The notes beneath the pieces were generated by a model. That model worked only from the letters and a program-made list of their open reading frames with translations, was not told the origin of the DNA and did no database searches. A stretch of 64,000 nt of DNA from Sphingopyxis sp. YF1 (GTDB taxonomy: Bacteria; Pseudomonadota; Alphaproteobacteria; Sphingomonadales; Sphingomonadaceae): positions 868,001-932,000 of the forward strand of contig NZ_CP033204.1 of NCBI RefSeq assembly GCF_022701295.1, written 5' to 3'. Position numbers and translations under genes: made by a program. This document shows positions 29,632-38,104 of the stretch, piece by piece; positions within the stretch are counted from its first letter, which is position 1, and every line of letters starts with the position of its first letter.

Positions 29632-30507
29632 ATGAGCGACGCGTCGCGCGAGCACCGGCTGGAAACGCCGGCGGGCGAGATCAGCTGGTTCGAATGGGGT
29701 GTCCCGTCGGACCGGCCGTCGGTGCTGCTGCTCCACGCGACGGGCTTCCACGCGCGGCTGTGGGACCGCGTTGTCGCGGCCCTGCCCGCGGGGACGCATG
29801 TCATCGCGCCCGACAGCCTCGGCCACGGGCGCAGCGCGAAGCCGCCGGCATTGTTCGACTGGTCGGTCACCGCCGATTTCCTGCTGCCGCTCGTCGATCG
29901 CTTCGCGGGCACGCCGCTCGTCGGCTGCGGGCACAGCATGGGCGGCTATCTGCTCACCCGGCTCGCCGCCGAACGGCCGCAAGCCTTCCGGCATCTCTTC
30001 CTGATCGATCCGGTGATCATGGAGCCGGGCTTTTATGCGGGCGCCGCCGATGCGCCGCTGCCCGACCCCGCCGAACATCCGGTCGCGCGGCGGCGGAACC
30101 GCTGGGATGGCTGGGAGGCGATGGCCGCGCATTTTGCGCAGCGGCCGCCCTATATGCACTGGCAGCCCGAGGTGCTCGGCGACTATTGCCGCCACGGCCT
30201 GCTGCCCGCCGCGGATGGCGAGGGTTGGGATCTCGCATGCCCCCCCGCGGTCGAGGCGTCGGTCTATCTGAGCGCGCTGCGTACCGATCCGCACGGCTGG
30301 TTCGGACGGATCGCGGCGCCGGTCAGCGTGATCCGCGCGCGGACGGGCGAGCGCGCGAACGGCCTCGATTTCTCGGTCAGCCCGACCTGGCCCGGGCTTG
30401 GCGCCGCGCTGAACGCTGCGCGCGACGAACATTGGGCCGAACGCAGCCACTTCATCCCGATGGAAGACCCCGGGCGCATCGCCGCACTCATCGCCACGGC
30501 GCTTTGA
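29632..30507 (+). CDS. Alpha/beta-fold hydrolase
   Basis: A 291-residue serine hydrolase-like protein. The nucleophile elbow is GCGHSMGGYLL (Ser about 105), the oxyanion region is LLHATGFHARLWD (about 34-46), and a conserved APDSLGHGRSAKP loop follows. The late Asp and His are plausibly in ARTGERANG/DEHWAERSHFIPMEDP, with the catalytic His in SHFIPMED. It starts 2 bp after the aspS stop, so it is co-transcribed with it. The substrate is unknown. Confidence 0.88.
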   Translation: MSDASREHRLETPAGEISWFEWGVPSDRPSVLLLHATGFHARLWDRVVAALPAGTHVIAPDSLGHGRSAKPPALFDWSVTADFLLPLVDRFAGTPLVGCGHSMGGYLLTRLAAERPQAFRHLFLIDPVIMEPGFYAGAADAPLPDPAEHPVARRRNRWDGWEAMAAHFAQRPPYMHWQPEVLGDYCRHGLLPAADGEGWDLACPPAVEASVYLSALRTDPHGWFGRIAAPVSVIRARTGERANGLDFSVSPTWPGLGAALNAARDEHWAERSHFIPMEDPGRIAALIATAL

Positions 30508-30562
30508 CGCATCTGCCCGGGGCCCGTCCTGTCCCAAAGGGCGACAGGCGGCGATCTCGGCC

Positions 30563-30591
30563 TTGGTCTTCGGCCGTCCCATCGGTTAGGG
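30563..30591 (+). promoter_or_regulatory. Leaderless promoter of ppk2
   Basis: TTGGTC at 30563-30568, exactly 17 bp, TTAGGG at 30586-30591, then 6 nt (TGCGGC) to the ATG at 30598. There is no Shine-Dalgarno sequence, so transcription probably starts at the start codon. Confidence 0.55.
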
Positions 30592-30597
30592 TGCGGC

Positions 30598-31383
30598 ATG
30601 ACCATTTCGCTCTCCGACTTCGAATCCGGCGCCAGATATGACGGCGCCTACGCCGACGACCTTGCCGCGTTGCAGGGCCGTCTCGAACGGTTGCAGGCGG
30701 CGCATATCGCGCACCGGCAACGCAGCGTCATCATGCTCGAAGGCTGGGATGCTGCGGGCAAGGGCGGAATCATCCAGCGGCTGACCGCGTCGCTCGACCC
30801 GCGCTTTTTCGAAGTGTGGCCGATCGGCGCCCCGAGCGAGGAGGAAAAGGCGCGCCATTTCCTCTGGCGCTTCTGGAAACGGCTGCCGGGCAACCGCGAA
30901 ATCTCGATCTTCGACCGCAGCTGGTACGGCCGCGTGCTCGTCGAGCGCGTCGAGGGTTTCGCGAGCGAGGGCGAGTGGCGCAAGGGGTATGACGAGATCA
31001 ACGAATTCGAGGCGCAGCTGACCGGCAGCGGCACGCATCTGGTCAAGCTGTTCGTGCACGTCACGCAGGCGGAGCAGGACAAGCGCTTTGCCGACCGGCT
31101 CGACGATCCGTGGAAGCGGTGGAAGACGGGCGCCGAGGATTATCGCAACCGGTCGAAGCGCAAGGCGTATCTGGCCGCGATGCACGACATGTTCGAACAG
31201 ACCGATACGCGCTGGGCGCCGTGGAAGGTGATCGACGGCAACAACAAGAAGGCGGCGCGGATCGCCGCGCTGACGCATATCGCTGCCACGCTCGAGGCGG
31301 CGGTGCCGATGACCCCGCCCGATCGCGACCCGGCGGTGGTCAAGCTGGCGCACAAGGCGTTCGGATACGCGCCGAAGGACTAG
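30598..31383 (+). CDS. ppk2: Polyphosphate kinase 2
   Basis: Uses polyphosphate to phosphorylate nucleoside di- or monophosphates. The 261-residue single-domain protein fits class I PPK2. Walker A is LEGWDAAGKGGIIQRL (about 45-60), Walker B and lid IFDRSWYGRVLVERVEG, then WKRWKTGAEDYRNRSKR and the late WAPWKVIDGNNKKAARI. All core residues are present. It is separate from the ppk1-ppx operon, so the strain can both make and spend polyphosphate through independent promoters. Confidence 0.95.
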   Translation: MTISLSDFESGARYDGAYADDLAALQGRLERLQAAHIAHRQRSVIMLEGWDAAGKGGIIQRLTASLDPRFFEVWPIGAPSEEEKARHFLWRFWKRLPGNREISIFDRSWYGRVLVERVEGFASEGEWRKGYDEINEFEAQLTGSGTHLVKLFVHVTQAEQDKRFADRLDDPWKRWKTGAEDYRNRSKRKAYLAAMHDMFEQTDTRWAPWKVIDGNNKKAARIAALTHIAATLEAAVPMTPPDRDPAVVKLAHKAFGYAPKD

Positions 31384-31445
31384 CGGCGGCGGATTTTCGG
31401 TCCGCTCGGCTAGCCATTGCGACACCCGCTCGCTACATGGGGGGC

Positions 31446-31982
31446 ATGAGCCGCGCCAAGAGATCCGACGACTGGGGTTTCCCTCGCTGGCGCCCCTATG
31501 GGGCGTCGCGCGAGGCGCAGAAAGTGCGGCTTTGCGACCGGCACGGCTGCACAAATCCCGGAAACTGCCCCGCGCCCAAATCGCCGAACAGCCCCGAACG
31601 CTGGTATTTCTGCGAGACGCACGCCGCCGAATACAATCGCGGCTGGGACTATTTCGCCGGCCTGTCGGCCGAGGATGCGGCGGCGCGCGCCGAAGAGGAA
31701 GCGCGCGGCGCGCGCAGCTATGCCAAGGCGCAGCATTATGCGTGGGGCGGCTCGGGCGACGGCTCCCGCAGCGCCGACGAGATGCGCGCGCTCGAAGTGC
31801 TCGACCTCGAACCCGATGCCGATTTCGAGGCGGCAAAAAAGGCGTGGCGCGCCCTGGCCAAGGAAACGCATCCCGACGTGAAGCCCGGCGATGCCGGGGC
31901 GGCGAAGCGTTTCGCGGCGGGGCAGGCGGCGTTCGAGGTGCTCAAGCAGGCCGAAGAGCGCAAGAGCTGGAAACCGTCCTAG
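31446..31982 (+). CDS. J-domain protein with Cys/His-rich N-terminus
   Basis: A 178-residue protein. The C-terminal 60 residues are a J domain (ALEVLDLEPDADFEAAKKAW, then the HPD motif in KETHPDVKPGD, helix FAAGQAAFEVLKQAEERK) that would stimulate a DnaK-type Hsp70. The N-terminal part carries CDRHGCTNPGNC followed by FCETHAAEY, a spacing of Cys and His that could bind zinc. ATG 31446 follows a GGGGGG stretch; another in-frame ATG lies 9 bp earlier. The type is common in alphaproteobacteria as a DnaJ-domain molecular chaperone of unknown client. Confidence 0.88.
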   Translation: MSRAKRSDDWGFPRWRPYGASREAQKVRLCDRHGCTNPGNCPAPKSPNSPERWYFCETHAAEYNRGWDYFAGLSAEDAAARAEEEARGARSYAKAQHYAWGGSGDGSRSADEMRALEVLDLEPDADFEAAKKAWRALAKETHPDVKPGDAGAAKRFAAGQAAFEVLKQAEERKSWKPS

Positions 31983-32030
31983 CATCCCGACCCGCATCCG
32001 GCGACCGTCGCCGCTCGATCGGTCCGCCGA

Positions 32031-32771
32031 TCATTCGATCGAAACCTCCAGCCCCATTGCGGCGAGCAGCGCCGATTGCTGGTCGGCCGACACCATCATT
32101 CCCTCGATGCTCGCGGGGGTCTTGAGGTCGAACCCGGCCAGATCGGCGCCGCGCAGGTCGGCGCGCGCGAGTTTGGCGCCCGCGACCGGCGCATGGACGA
32201 GGTCGCAGCCGCGCAGGTCCGCGCCCTCCAGATCGGCATCGAACAGCACCGCTTCGCGCAGGATCGAGCCCGACAGGTCGCAACCGGGCATCCGGACGCC
32301 GTTCAGATCGGCATATTCGAGGTTGCAGCCGCGCAAGGTCGCCGCCGTCATGACCTGCTTGCGTCCGAAGATACGGCTGAAATCCGCCTTGTGGAACGCC
32401 GCGCCGCGCAGGTTGCACGCGTCGAATTCGATCCCGAACAGCGCCGACCGGTCGAATTTGGCGAACGACAGGTCGCAGCGGACGAATCGTGCCTGCTCGA
32501 GGCGTGCGAAGGCGAATTGCGCGCCGGCGTGACCCTCGTCGTCGAGGAAGGAACAAGCGTCGAAAAGCGCGTCGCGCAGGTCGGCGTTGGCGAAGCGGCA
32601 GCGGATGAAGCGGCACTCGGTCAGGCGGGCATCCTGAAGGCAGCTGCCGGTAAAATGGACGCCGCGCATCACGCAGCCGCTCAGCGTCGCGCCCGCCAGA
32701 TCGACATCGGTGAAATCGTGCCCCGACAGGTCCAGGTCGCGAAGGCGGCCTCCGGGTTCGAAAATCGTCAT
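32031..32771 (-). CDS. Pentapeptide-repeat protein (possibly Qnr/McbG-like)
   Basis: A 246-residue right-handed quadrilateral beta-helix made of A(D/N)LxX-type repeats, for example FTDVDLAGATLSGCVMRGVH and FANADLRDALFDACSF, with about 35 repeats and little else. Length and the two loops that break the repeats (DDEGHAGAQ at about 94-102, IFGRKQVMTA at about 145-155) recall Qnr and McbG DNA mimics that shield gyrase, but most pentapeptide proteins have no known role. ATG 32771 follows GGAGGAAAG. Confidence 0.85.
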   Translation of the reverse strand: MTIFEPGGRLRDLDLSGHDFTDVDLAGATLSGCVMRGVHFTGSCLQDARLTECRFIRCRFANADLRDALFDACSFLDDEGHAGAQFAFARLEQARFVRCDLSFAKFDRSALFGIEFDACNLRGAAFHKADFSRIFGRKQVMTAATLRGCNLEYADLNGVRMPGCDLSGSILREAVLFDADLEGADLRGCDLVHAPVAGAKLARADLRGADLAGFDLKTPASIEGMMVSADQQSALLAAMGLEVSIE

Positions 32772-32986
32772 CGCTTTCCTCCGTTGCGCCGCCGCGCCGC
32801 GCCGATCCCGTGGGTGGGCGATGAATAAGGACATATCAAGAACATTTCCTGCGCTGCGCCGGTGAACCGCGCCAGCGAACGGCTCGTCCCATGCATCGGA
32901 ACGGTCGCGCCGCCGCACCGTTGGTTGGAGGAGAGGCGGTCGCGCCTCTGTCTCAAGCCCCAATGCCCCAGCCAAGGAGATGTCCC

Positions 32987-33169
32987 ATGGGTGAATTCAC
33001 GGAAAAGGCCAAAGGCCTCGCCAACGAAGCCGCCGGCAACGCCAAGCAGGCGATCGGCAAGGCGACCGACAATGAACGGCTGCGCGCCGAAGGCGCGGCA
33101 CAGGAGCGCAAGGGCGAGGCCCAGAATCTCAAGGGCAAGGTCGCGGGCGCGCTCGGCGACAAGATCTGA
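32987..33169 (+). CDS. CsbD-family stress protein
   Basis: A 60-residue hydrophilic helical protein (MGEFTEKAKGLANEAAGNAK, then ERLRAEGAAQERKGEAQN). It matches the CsbD/YjbJ family in length and its KxKGxxxExxG pattern. These proteins are general stress-induced and of unknown mechanism. AAGGAG precedes the ATG and an intrinsic terminator follows 27 bp after the stop, so it is a single-gene unit. Confidence 0.9.
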   Translation: MGEFTEKAKGLANEAAGNAKQAIGKATDNERLRAEGAAQERKGEAQNLKGKVAGALGDKI

Positions 33170-33196
33170 CACGGCGGTTCGTTTCGTCCCGCACGG

Positions 33197-33227
33197 AAAA
33201 GGCCCCGGAGCGATCCGGGGCCTTTTT
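33197..33227 (+). terminator. Rho-independent terminator after csbD-like gene
   Basis: AAAAGGCCCCGGA pairs with TCCGGGGCCTTTTT around a GCGA tetraloop, with a run of five T. The CCGGAGCGATCCGG core is shared with the ndk terminator. Confidence 0.92.
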
Positions 33228-33276
33228 CTTGCGGGGCTGGCGAGCTGATGCCGGGGTGCCGGGCTACGGCTTGGGC

Positions 33277-34182
33277 TCAATTCACCCGGTGCTGACGGAA
33301 GATGTCGGCTAGCATCCGGAATTCGTCGGCGCGCGGGCTGCCCTTGCGCCAGACGAGGGCGATCGTGCGCCAGTCGTGCTCCGAATCGAGCGGGCGGGTG
33401 TCGATGTCGGTGTGGTCGAGGATGCCCGCTTCGATCGCCATCTGCGGCAGCATGGTGATACCGAGGCCGTTGTCGACCATCTGGACCAGCGTGTGCAGCG
33501 ACGTCCCCATCATCCGTGCGCCGGCGCGCAGTTCGGGGCGGTTGCACGCAGCGAGCGCGTGATCCTTCAGGCAATGGCCGTCCTCGAGCATCAGCATCTG
33601 CGCCGGGTCGATCTGGTCGGCGCTGACCATCGCGGGCAGTTCCTCCGACTGGTCGCCGGGAAAGGCGACGAACAGCGCGTCGTCGAACAGATTCTCGGCC
33701 TCGACGTCGCCGCAGGCATAGGGGAGGGCGAGGAGGACGCAGTCGACCGTGCCGTGATGGAGCGACTCGCACGCCTGCGCGCTCGGCTCTTCGCGAAGGA
33801 AGAGCTTGAGCGACGGGCGTTCCTTGCGCAGCCGCGGCAGCAGGCCCGGAAGGAGGAAAGGCGCGATCGTCGGGATGACGCTCATGCGGAGCTCGCCGAC
33901 GAGCGGCGCCGCGGCGGCCGCCGCCATGTCGGCAAGTTCTTCGGCTTCGCGAAGCACGCGGTGAGCCTTGGCAACGATCGCGTCGCCCAGCGCCGTGAAA
34001 CGCACGACGCGGCGGGTGCGCTCGACGAGCGTCTGGCCGAGCAGCGTTTCGAGTTCGCGTACCCCCGCCGACAGCGTTGACTGGGTGACGTTGCACGCGT
34101 CGGCGGCGCGCCCGAAATGGCCATGCTCGTGCAGTGCGACGAGATATTGCATCTGTTTGAGCGTCGGCAGGTAATTGTGCAT
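33277..34182 (-). CDS. oxyR: OxyR peroxide-sensing LysR regulator
   Basis: A 301-residue LysR-type activator of peroxide defence. The N-terminal winged helix is LPTLKQMQYLVALHEHGHFG ... CNVTQSTLSAGVRELE. The C-terminal sensor carries LMLEDGHCLKDHALAAC, in which the two cysteines have the same spacing as the redox pair Cys199-Cys208 of E. coli OxyR. It should therefore form the regulatory disulfide. ATG 34182 has no Shine-Dalgarno site; a CTATAT -10 ends 7 nt upstream. Divergent from an EF-hand gene; no catalase gene is in the window. Confidence 0.95.
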   Translation of the reverse strand: MHNYLPTLKQMQYLVALHEHGHFGRAADACNVTQSTLSAGVRELETLLGQTLVERTRRVVRFTALGDAIVAKAHRVLREAEELADMAAAAAAPLVGELRMSVIPTIAPFLLPGLLPRLRKERPSLKLFLREEPSAQACESLHHGTVDCVLLALPYACGDVEAENLFDDALFVAFPGDQSEELPAMVSADQIDPAQMLMLEDGHCLKDHALAACNRPELRAGARMMGTSLHTLVQMVDNGLGITMLPQMAIEAGILDHTDIDTRPLDSEHDWRTIALVWRKGSPRADEFRMLADIFRQHRVN

Positions 34183-34189
34183 TGATCGA

Positions 34190-34218
34190 ATATAGCAATT
34201 ATGGTCGCAAATTTGAAC
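34190..34218 (-). promoter_or_regulatory. Leaderless promoter of oxyR
   Basis: On the minus strand GTTCAA, 17 bp, CTATAT, then 7 nt (TTCGATC) to the ATG. CTATAT is a good match to the alphaproteobacterial -10. A TTGTTC with a 19-bp spacer is an alternative -35. Confidence 0.55.
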
Positions 34219-34318
34219 AAGCCGACCGATTATTTGGTGTGTCCGTTCCGGCGGCGACCGGCTTGCCTGCCGCGGTGGCGTCATGATAGCCCTGCCTTTC
34301 TGGGCAGGGGGGGCAGAT

Positions 34319-34786
34319 ATGGCGCTTTCGCGGTTCCTGATCGGCGGTATCGCCAGCGCGCTGCTGCTCACCGGCGGGGTCTTCCTGTGGAAGGGCTATA
34401 CGCAGGTCGCCGAGGAAGAGGTCATCCCCGACCCGCCGCCCGACCCCGGGCCGATCCCCGTTGCGGGTGCGGGCGCCCCCCGCCGCGGCGCGCCGCCGCC
34501 CGAACTGCCGGCCGCCAGGGAGGCGTCGCGCGAGGAGCGTCGTTTCAACCGCTACGACCGCGACCGCAACGAACGCGTGAGCCGCGTCGAGATGATGTCG
34601 ACGCGCACCGCCGCCTTTCGCAAACTCGACAAGGACGGCAACAACCTGCTGACGTTCGAGGAATGGGCGGCCGCGACGGGCGAACGCTTTGCGGGGGCGG
34701 ACCGGGACAAGTCGGGTGACCTCAGCCGGCTCGAGTTCGCTACGACGGCGCCGAAACCGGCGGCGAAACCGAAGTGCAAATGCTGA
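34319..34786 (+). CDS. Membrane-anchored EF-hand protein
   Basis: A 155-residue protein: N-terminal membrane helix or signal (FLIGGIASALLLTGGVFLW), a proline-rich linker, then three EF-hand-like calcium loops at about 83-95 (DRDRNERVSRVE), 105-117 (DKDGNNLLTFEE) and 129-141 (DRDKSGDLSRLE), ending KPKCKC. Calcium binding outside the cytoplasm is likely. ATG 34319 follows CAGGGGGGGC; in-frame ATGs upstream add residues before the helix. The function beyond calcium binding is unknown. Confidence 0.85.
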   Translation: MALSRFLIGGIASALLLTGGVFLWKGYTQVAEEEVIPDPPPDPGPIPVAGAGAPRRGAPPPELPAAREASREERRFNRYDRDRNERVSRVEMMSTRTAAFRKLDKDGNNLLTFEEWAAATGERFAGADRDKSGDLSRLEFATTAPKPAAKPKCKC

Positions 34787-34792
34787 GGTGAT

Positions 34793-34926
34793 CCTCCCTG
34801 TGCTGCAGGCATGGGGAGGTGGCAGCGCGAAGCGCTGACGGAGGGGCGATGTGCTGACATCACCCGGCCCCTCCACCACTCGCTTCGCGAGCGGTCCCCC
34901 TCCCCATGGCTTCGCCACAGGGAGAA
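34793..34926. repeat. Palindromic intergenic repeat, family A copy 3
   Basis: The clearest copy: starts CCTCCCTGTGCTGCAGGCAT, carries GGGGAGGTGGCAGCGCGAAG and GACGGAGGGGC, the opposing GGCCCCTCCACCACTCGC and GTCCCCCTCCCCATGGC, and ends CACAGGGAGAA. It lies tail-to-tail between the EF-hand gene and trmFO. Confidence 0.9.
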
Positions 34927-34929
34927 TTT

Positions 34930-36282
34930 TTAGGCCGAGATGCCCTCTGCGAGCTTGATCCATTCGGCGAGCTTCGTTCCCGCGCGCTGCGTATAGCCCA
35001 ATTTGCGGTCCTTCTTCCGGACATCCTCGGCCAGCGGCGGGAAGAGGCCGAAATTGACGTTCATCGGCTGGTAGCTCGCGGCGTCGGCGCCGCCGGTGAT
35101 ATGCCCGAGCAGCGCGCCGAGCGCGGTTTCGGGCGGCGGCGGGGGCAGGGTGCGGCCTGCCAGCTCGGCGGCGGCGAAGCGCGCGGCGACGAGCCCGATC
35201 GCGGCGCTTTCGACATAACCCTCGCAGCCCGTGATCTGCCCCGCGAAACGGATATGCGGCGCCGATTTGAGGCGCAGCTGGCCGTCGAGCAGTTCGGGCG
35301 AACGGATGAAGCTGTTGCGGTGGAGCCCGCCCAGCCGCGCGAACTCGGCCTTTTCGAGTCCCGGAATGGTGCGGAAGAGTTCGACCTGCGCCGCGTGCTT
35401 GAGCTTGGTCTGGAAGCCAACCATGTTCCACAGCGTGCCGAGCGCATTGTCCTGGCGCAGCTGGACCACCGCATAGGGCCAGCGGCCGGTGCGCGGATTG
35501 TCGAGGCCGACGCCCTTCATGGGGCCGAAGCGCAGCGTTTCGGGGCCGCGTTCGGCCATCACCTCGATCGGCATGCAGCCTTCGAAATAGGGGGTGTCGG
35601 TCTCCCAATCCTTGAAGTCGGTCTTTTCGCCGTCGACCAGCCCCTGGACGAAGGCGTGATACTGGTCCTTGTCCATCGGGCAGTTGATATAGTCCTTGCC
35701 GTCGCCGATCGGCCCGACCTTGTCCCAGCGGCTCGCCATCCATGCGACGTCCATGTCGATGCTGTCGCGATAGACGATCGGGGCGATCGCGTCGAAGAAG
35801 GCGAGCGCGTCCTTGCCGGTGGCGGCGCCGATGCTGTCGGCGAGCCCCGCGGCGGTGAGCGGGCCGGTGGCGACGATCGTCAGTCCCTCGCCGGGCAGCG
35901 TATCGACGCGTTCGCGGACGATGGTGATGTTCGGGTGCTCCGACAGCGCCTTGGTCACACCGCCCGAGAAGAGGTCGCGATCGACCGCGAGCGCCGAGCC
36001 AGCGGGCACCTTCGTCGCGTCGGCCTCGCGCATGATGATCGAGCCGAGCGCGCGCATCTCGCGGTGGAGCAGGCCGACGGCATTGCTGTCGCCGTCATCG
36101 CTGCGAAAGCTGTTCGAGCAGACCATTTCGGCGAGCGTGTCGCCCTGATGCGCCGGGGTCATGTCGCCGCCCCCGCGCATTTCGGACAGGCGCACGCGAA
36201 AGCCCGCTTCGGCGAGCTGCCACGCCGCTTCGGAGCCCGCGAGCCCGCCGCCGATGATGTGGATGTCGTATGTCTTCTGCAT
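34930..36282 (-). CDS. trmFO: Folate-dependent tRNA (uracil-54) methyltransferase
   Basis: Makes ribothymidine-54 in the T loop of tRNAs from methylene-THF, with FAD. The 450-residue protein has the FAD-binding [20 protein letters not shown] at the N-terminus and the family stretch [41 protein letters not shown] and the late [16 protein letters not shown] are also diagnostic. It is full length. The presence of TrmFO implies that the SAM-dependent TrmA route is not used. The stop abuts a family A repeat. Confidence 0.97.
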   Translation of the reverse strand: MQKTYDIHIIGGGLAGSEAAWQLAEAGFRVRLSEMRGGGDMTPAHQGDTLAEMVCSNSFRSDDGDSNAVGLLHREMRALGSIIMREADATKVPAGSALAVDRDLFSGGVTKALSEHPNITIVRERVDTLPGEGLTIVATGPLTAAGLADSIGAATGKDALAFFDAIAPIVYRDSIDMDVAWMASRWDKVGPIGDGKDYINCPMDKDQYHAFVQGLVDGEKTDFKDWETDTPYFEGCMPIEVMAERGPETLRFGPMKGVGLDNPRTGRWPYAVVQLRQDNALGTLWNMVGFQTKLKHAAQVELFRTIPGLEKAEFARLGGLHRNSFIRSPELLDGQLRLKSAPHIRFAGQITGCEGYVESAAIGLVAARFAAAELAGRTLPPPPPETALGALLGHITGGADAASYQPMNVNFGLFPPLAEDVRKKDRKLGYTQRAGTKLAEWIKLAEGISA

Positions 36283-36340
36283 GATCGCCCCTTGGCCTTT
36301 GCATCAGACTGACGCAAGGTGGGGAATGGGGGGAGGGGCA

Positions 36341-37327
36341 ATGATGGGAAATGACAAGGTCACCGGACTGTCCGCGAGCCGTTGGGTTGCGGCGGCGGGT
36401 CAGTTGGCGGGAATCTATATTGTGTCGGCAATGGCCACGCTGGTGGTCTTTGTGCTGTTCTGGTCATTCACTTGGCTGATGACGGAAGCGGCGAAATCGT
36501 CGAGTCCGATCGTGCAATGGTGTGCGACAGCCATGAACTGGTTGCTCTGGCTGTTTGGCTGGATGACGATCGTCGGAGGATTAGCCCTGATCGCAATGCT
36601 GATCGGACACCAGCTTTATCGCTATCGGGTCGACGGTAAAGCGCGCCGGGCGTTCGAGTGGCACAAGCGCCGGATTTTGAAGGTAAATCCGACAATGCGG
36701 GCGCTTGCTGTCGATCCGGCCGGCGGTTTGCTTATCGCGATTATTCCCCATGAAGATCGCCCCGCACGAGGCTTGGCACTGCTCGCGACCGGCGACGGCC
36801 AGCCCGAGAAAATGTTGCAACCGGCTTTCACCCATGTCGATTTCCTTTGCGAGCCCGTGGACAGGGCGCGCCGCATACGCCGGAATGCCAATTATTGGGT
36901 GATGATCCTGATTAATCTGACCAAGCTGAACTGGCTTTCCGGGCCGATCGTGACGGCGTGCGCGCTGCGCGAAACGGTTTGGGTTGAGGAGGATCAGGAG
37001 GAGGTCGAAAAGATCGCAAAATGGTTCGAACGACGATTTGCGGGAAATCTGGCCGCCGATGATCCGGCTCCTCAATCCTATCGTGTGATGGCGCTCGACG
37101 CGCCGTGTCATGATCCCGAGAGTGGAAAGAGATTTAATCCCGAACTCGTCACGCCAGCGGACACGGACAGCGCGCTTTTTTGGGACATGATTCGCATCGT
37201 GATGGGATTCGCGGTTATTCACGGAACCAAGGGATGCTCTTTTCGCGCGCAGACACCGCACATGCGCTGGGGTGATTTCGCGGGCGGTATAGGCGAGGGT
37301 GTCGAGATCGGCGGAGCAATAGGCTGA
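36341..37327 (+). CDS. Hypothetical two-helix membrane protein
   Basis: A 328-residue protein of unknown function. Two membrane helices lie near the N-terminus (about 24-50, IYIVSAMATLVVFVLFWSF, and 66-90, MNWLLWLFGWMTIVGGLALIAML), followed by a soluble domain of 230 residues (RRILKVNPTMRALAVDPAGG, HVDFLCEPVDRARRIRR). GGAGGGG precedes ATG 36341. Base composition and codon use are lower in GC than in the flanking trmFO and YhhN genes. No homologous family is recognised. Confidence 0.75.
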   Translation: MMGNDKVTGLSASRWVAAAGQLAGIYIVSAMATLVVFVLFWSFTWLMTEAAKSSSPIVQWCATAMNWLLWLFGWMTIVGGLALIAMLIGHQLYRYRVDGKARRAFEWHKRRILKVNPTMRALAVDPAGGLLIAIIPHEDRPARGLALLATGDGQPEKMLQPAFTHVDFLCEPVDRARRIRRNANYWVMILINLTKLNWLSGPIVTACALRETVWVEEDQEEVEKIAKWFERRFAGNLAADDPAPQSYRVMALDAPCHDPESGKRFNPELVTPADTDSALFWDMIRIVMGFAVIHGTKGCSFRAQTPHMRWGDFAGGIGEGVEIGGAIG

Positions 37328-37364
37328 GTAATCTGGCGCGGGCCAGAATGTAGGTGAAGGGCGT

Positions 37365-38015
37365 ATGGCGAGGGCAATCTGGTGGGCGGCGCTGGTGGCA
37401 GGGGCGAGCTATTTCATCGCGGTACTGGGGCGATGGGACGGCGACGCGGTTCATATCTGGAAGACCTCGGGCGTCGCGCTGCTCGCACTATGGGCTGCGG
37501 CCAATGCGCGCGGGACCGACGGACGGCTGATCGCCGCGGCGCTGGGGTTCGGCGCGCTCGGCGACTGGCTGCTCGATGCGGTCGGCATGCTGCAGGGCGC
37601 GGCCGCCTTTGCCACGGGGCACCTGATCGCGATCGCGCTCTATCTGCGCAACCGCCGGCCCAGCCTGTCGGGGTCGCAGAAACTGCTCGTCTTCGGCACG
37701 GTGCCGCTCGCGCTCGCCATCGCCTGGGGGCTGACGCGGGCGGCCGAACCGATGCTGATGGGCGCCGCGATCGCCTATACCGGCGGGGTTGCGGTGATGG
37801 CGGCGACCGCCTGGGCGAGCCGCTTTCCGCGCTATCGCACCGGAATCGGCGCGATGCTGTTCCTTGCGAGCGACCTGTTCATCTTTGCGGGCGAAGGCGG
37901 CACGCTCGCCAAATCGGTGACGATGTGGCTCGTCTGGCCGCTCTATTTCGGTGGGCAGGCGCTGATCGCGTGGGGCGTGGTGAGCACGCTCGCCAGGGCT
38001 GACGCGCGGGCCTGA
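37365..38015 (+). CDS. YhhN/TMEM86-family lysoplasmalogenase-like protein
   Basis: A 216-residue integral membrane protein with about eight helices. Family marks are WKTSGVALLAL at helix 2, GALGDWLLD (conserved Asp pair), and FLASDLFIFAGEG in helix 6. Characterised members hydrolyse lysoplasmalogen; many bacterial homologues are unassayed, and plasmalogens are not typical of aerobic bacteria, so the substrate here is open. GAAGGG lies before the ATG. Confidence 0.87.
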   Translation: MARAIWWAALVAGASYFIAVLGRWDGDAVHIWKTSGVALLALWAAANARGTDGRLIAAALGFGALGDWLLDAVGMLQGAAAFATGHLIAIALYLRNRRPSLSGSQKLLVFGTVPLALAIAWGLTRAAEPMLMGAAIAYTGGVAVMAATAWASRFPRYRTGIGAMLFLASDLFIFAGEGGTLAKSVTMWLVWPLYFGGQALIAWGVVSTLARADARA

Positions 38016-38052
38016 TGATCGGAAGCAGGGGCACGGGCCGCGCCGCATGTCT

Positions 38053-38088
38053 TGTCGCGCTAATGGTTAGTGTGCTAACCATTAGCGC
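38053..38088. promoter_or_regulatory. 32-bp perfect palindromic operator over a promoter
   Basis: GCGCTAATGGTTAG (38057-38070), TGTG, CTAACCATTAGCGC (38075-38088): two 14-bp arms without mismatch. TTGTCG (38053-38058), 17 bp, TAACCA (38076-38081) give an overlapping promoter reading toward the SDR gene at 38105. TTAGN4CTAA-type sites are typical of TetR or MarR repressors. No regulator gene is adjacent. Confidence 0.8.
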
Positions 38089-38104
38089 CTCGGGAGGATG
38101 AGGC

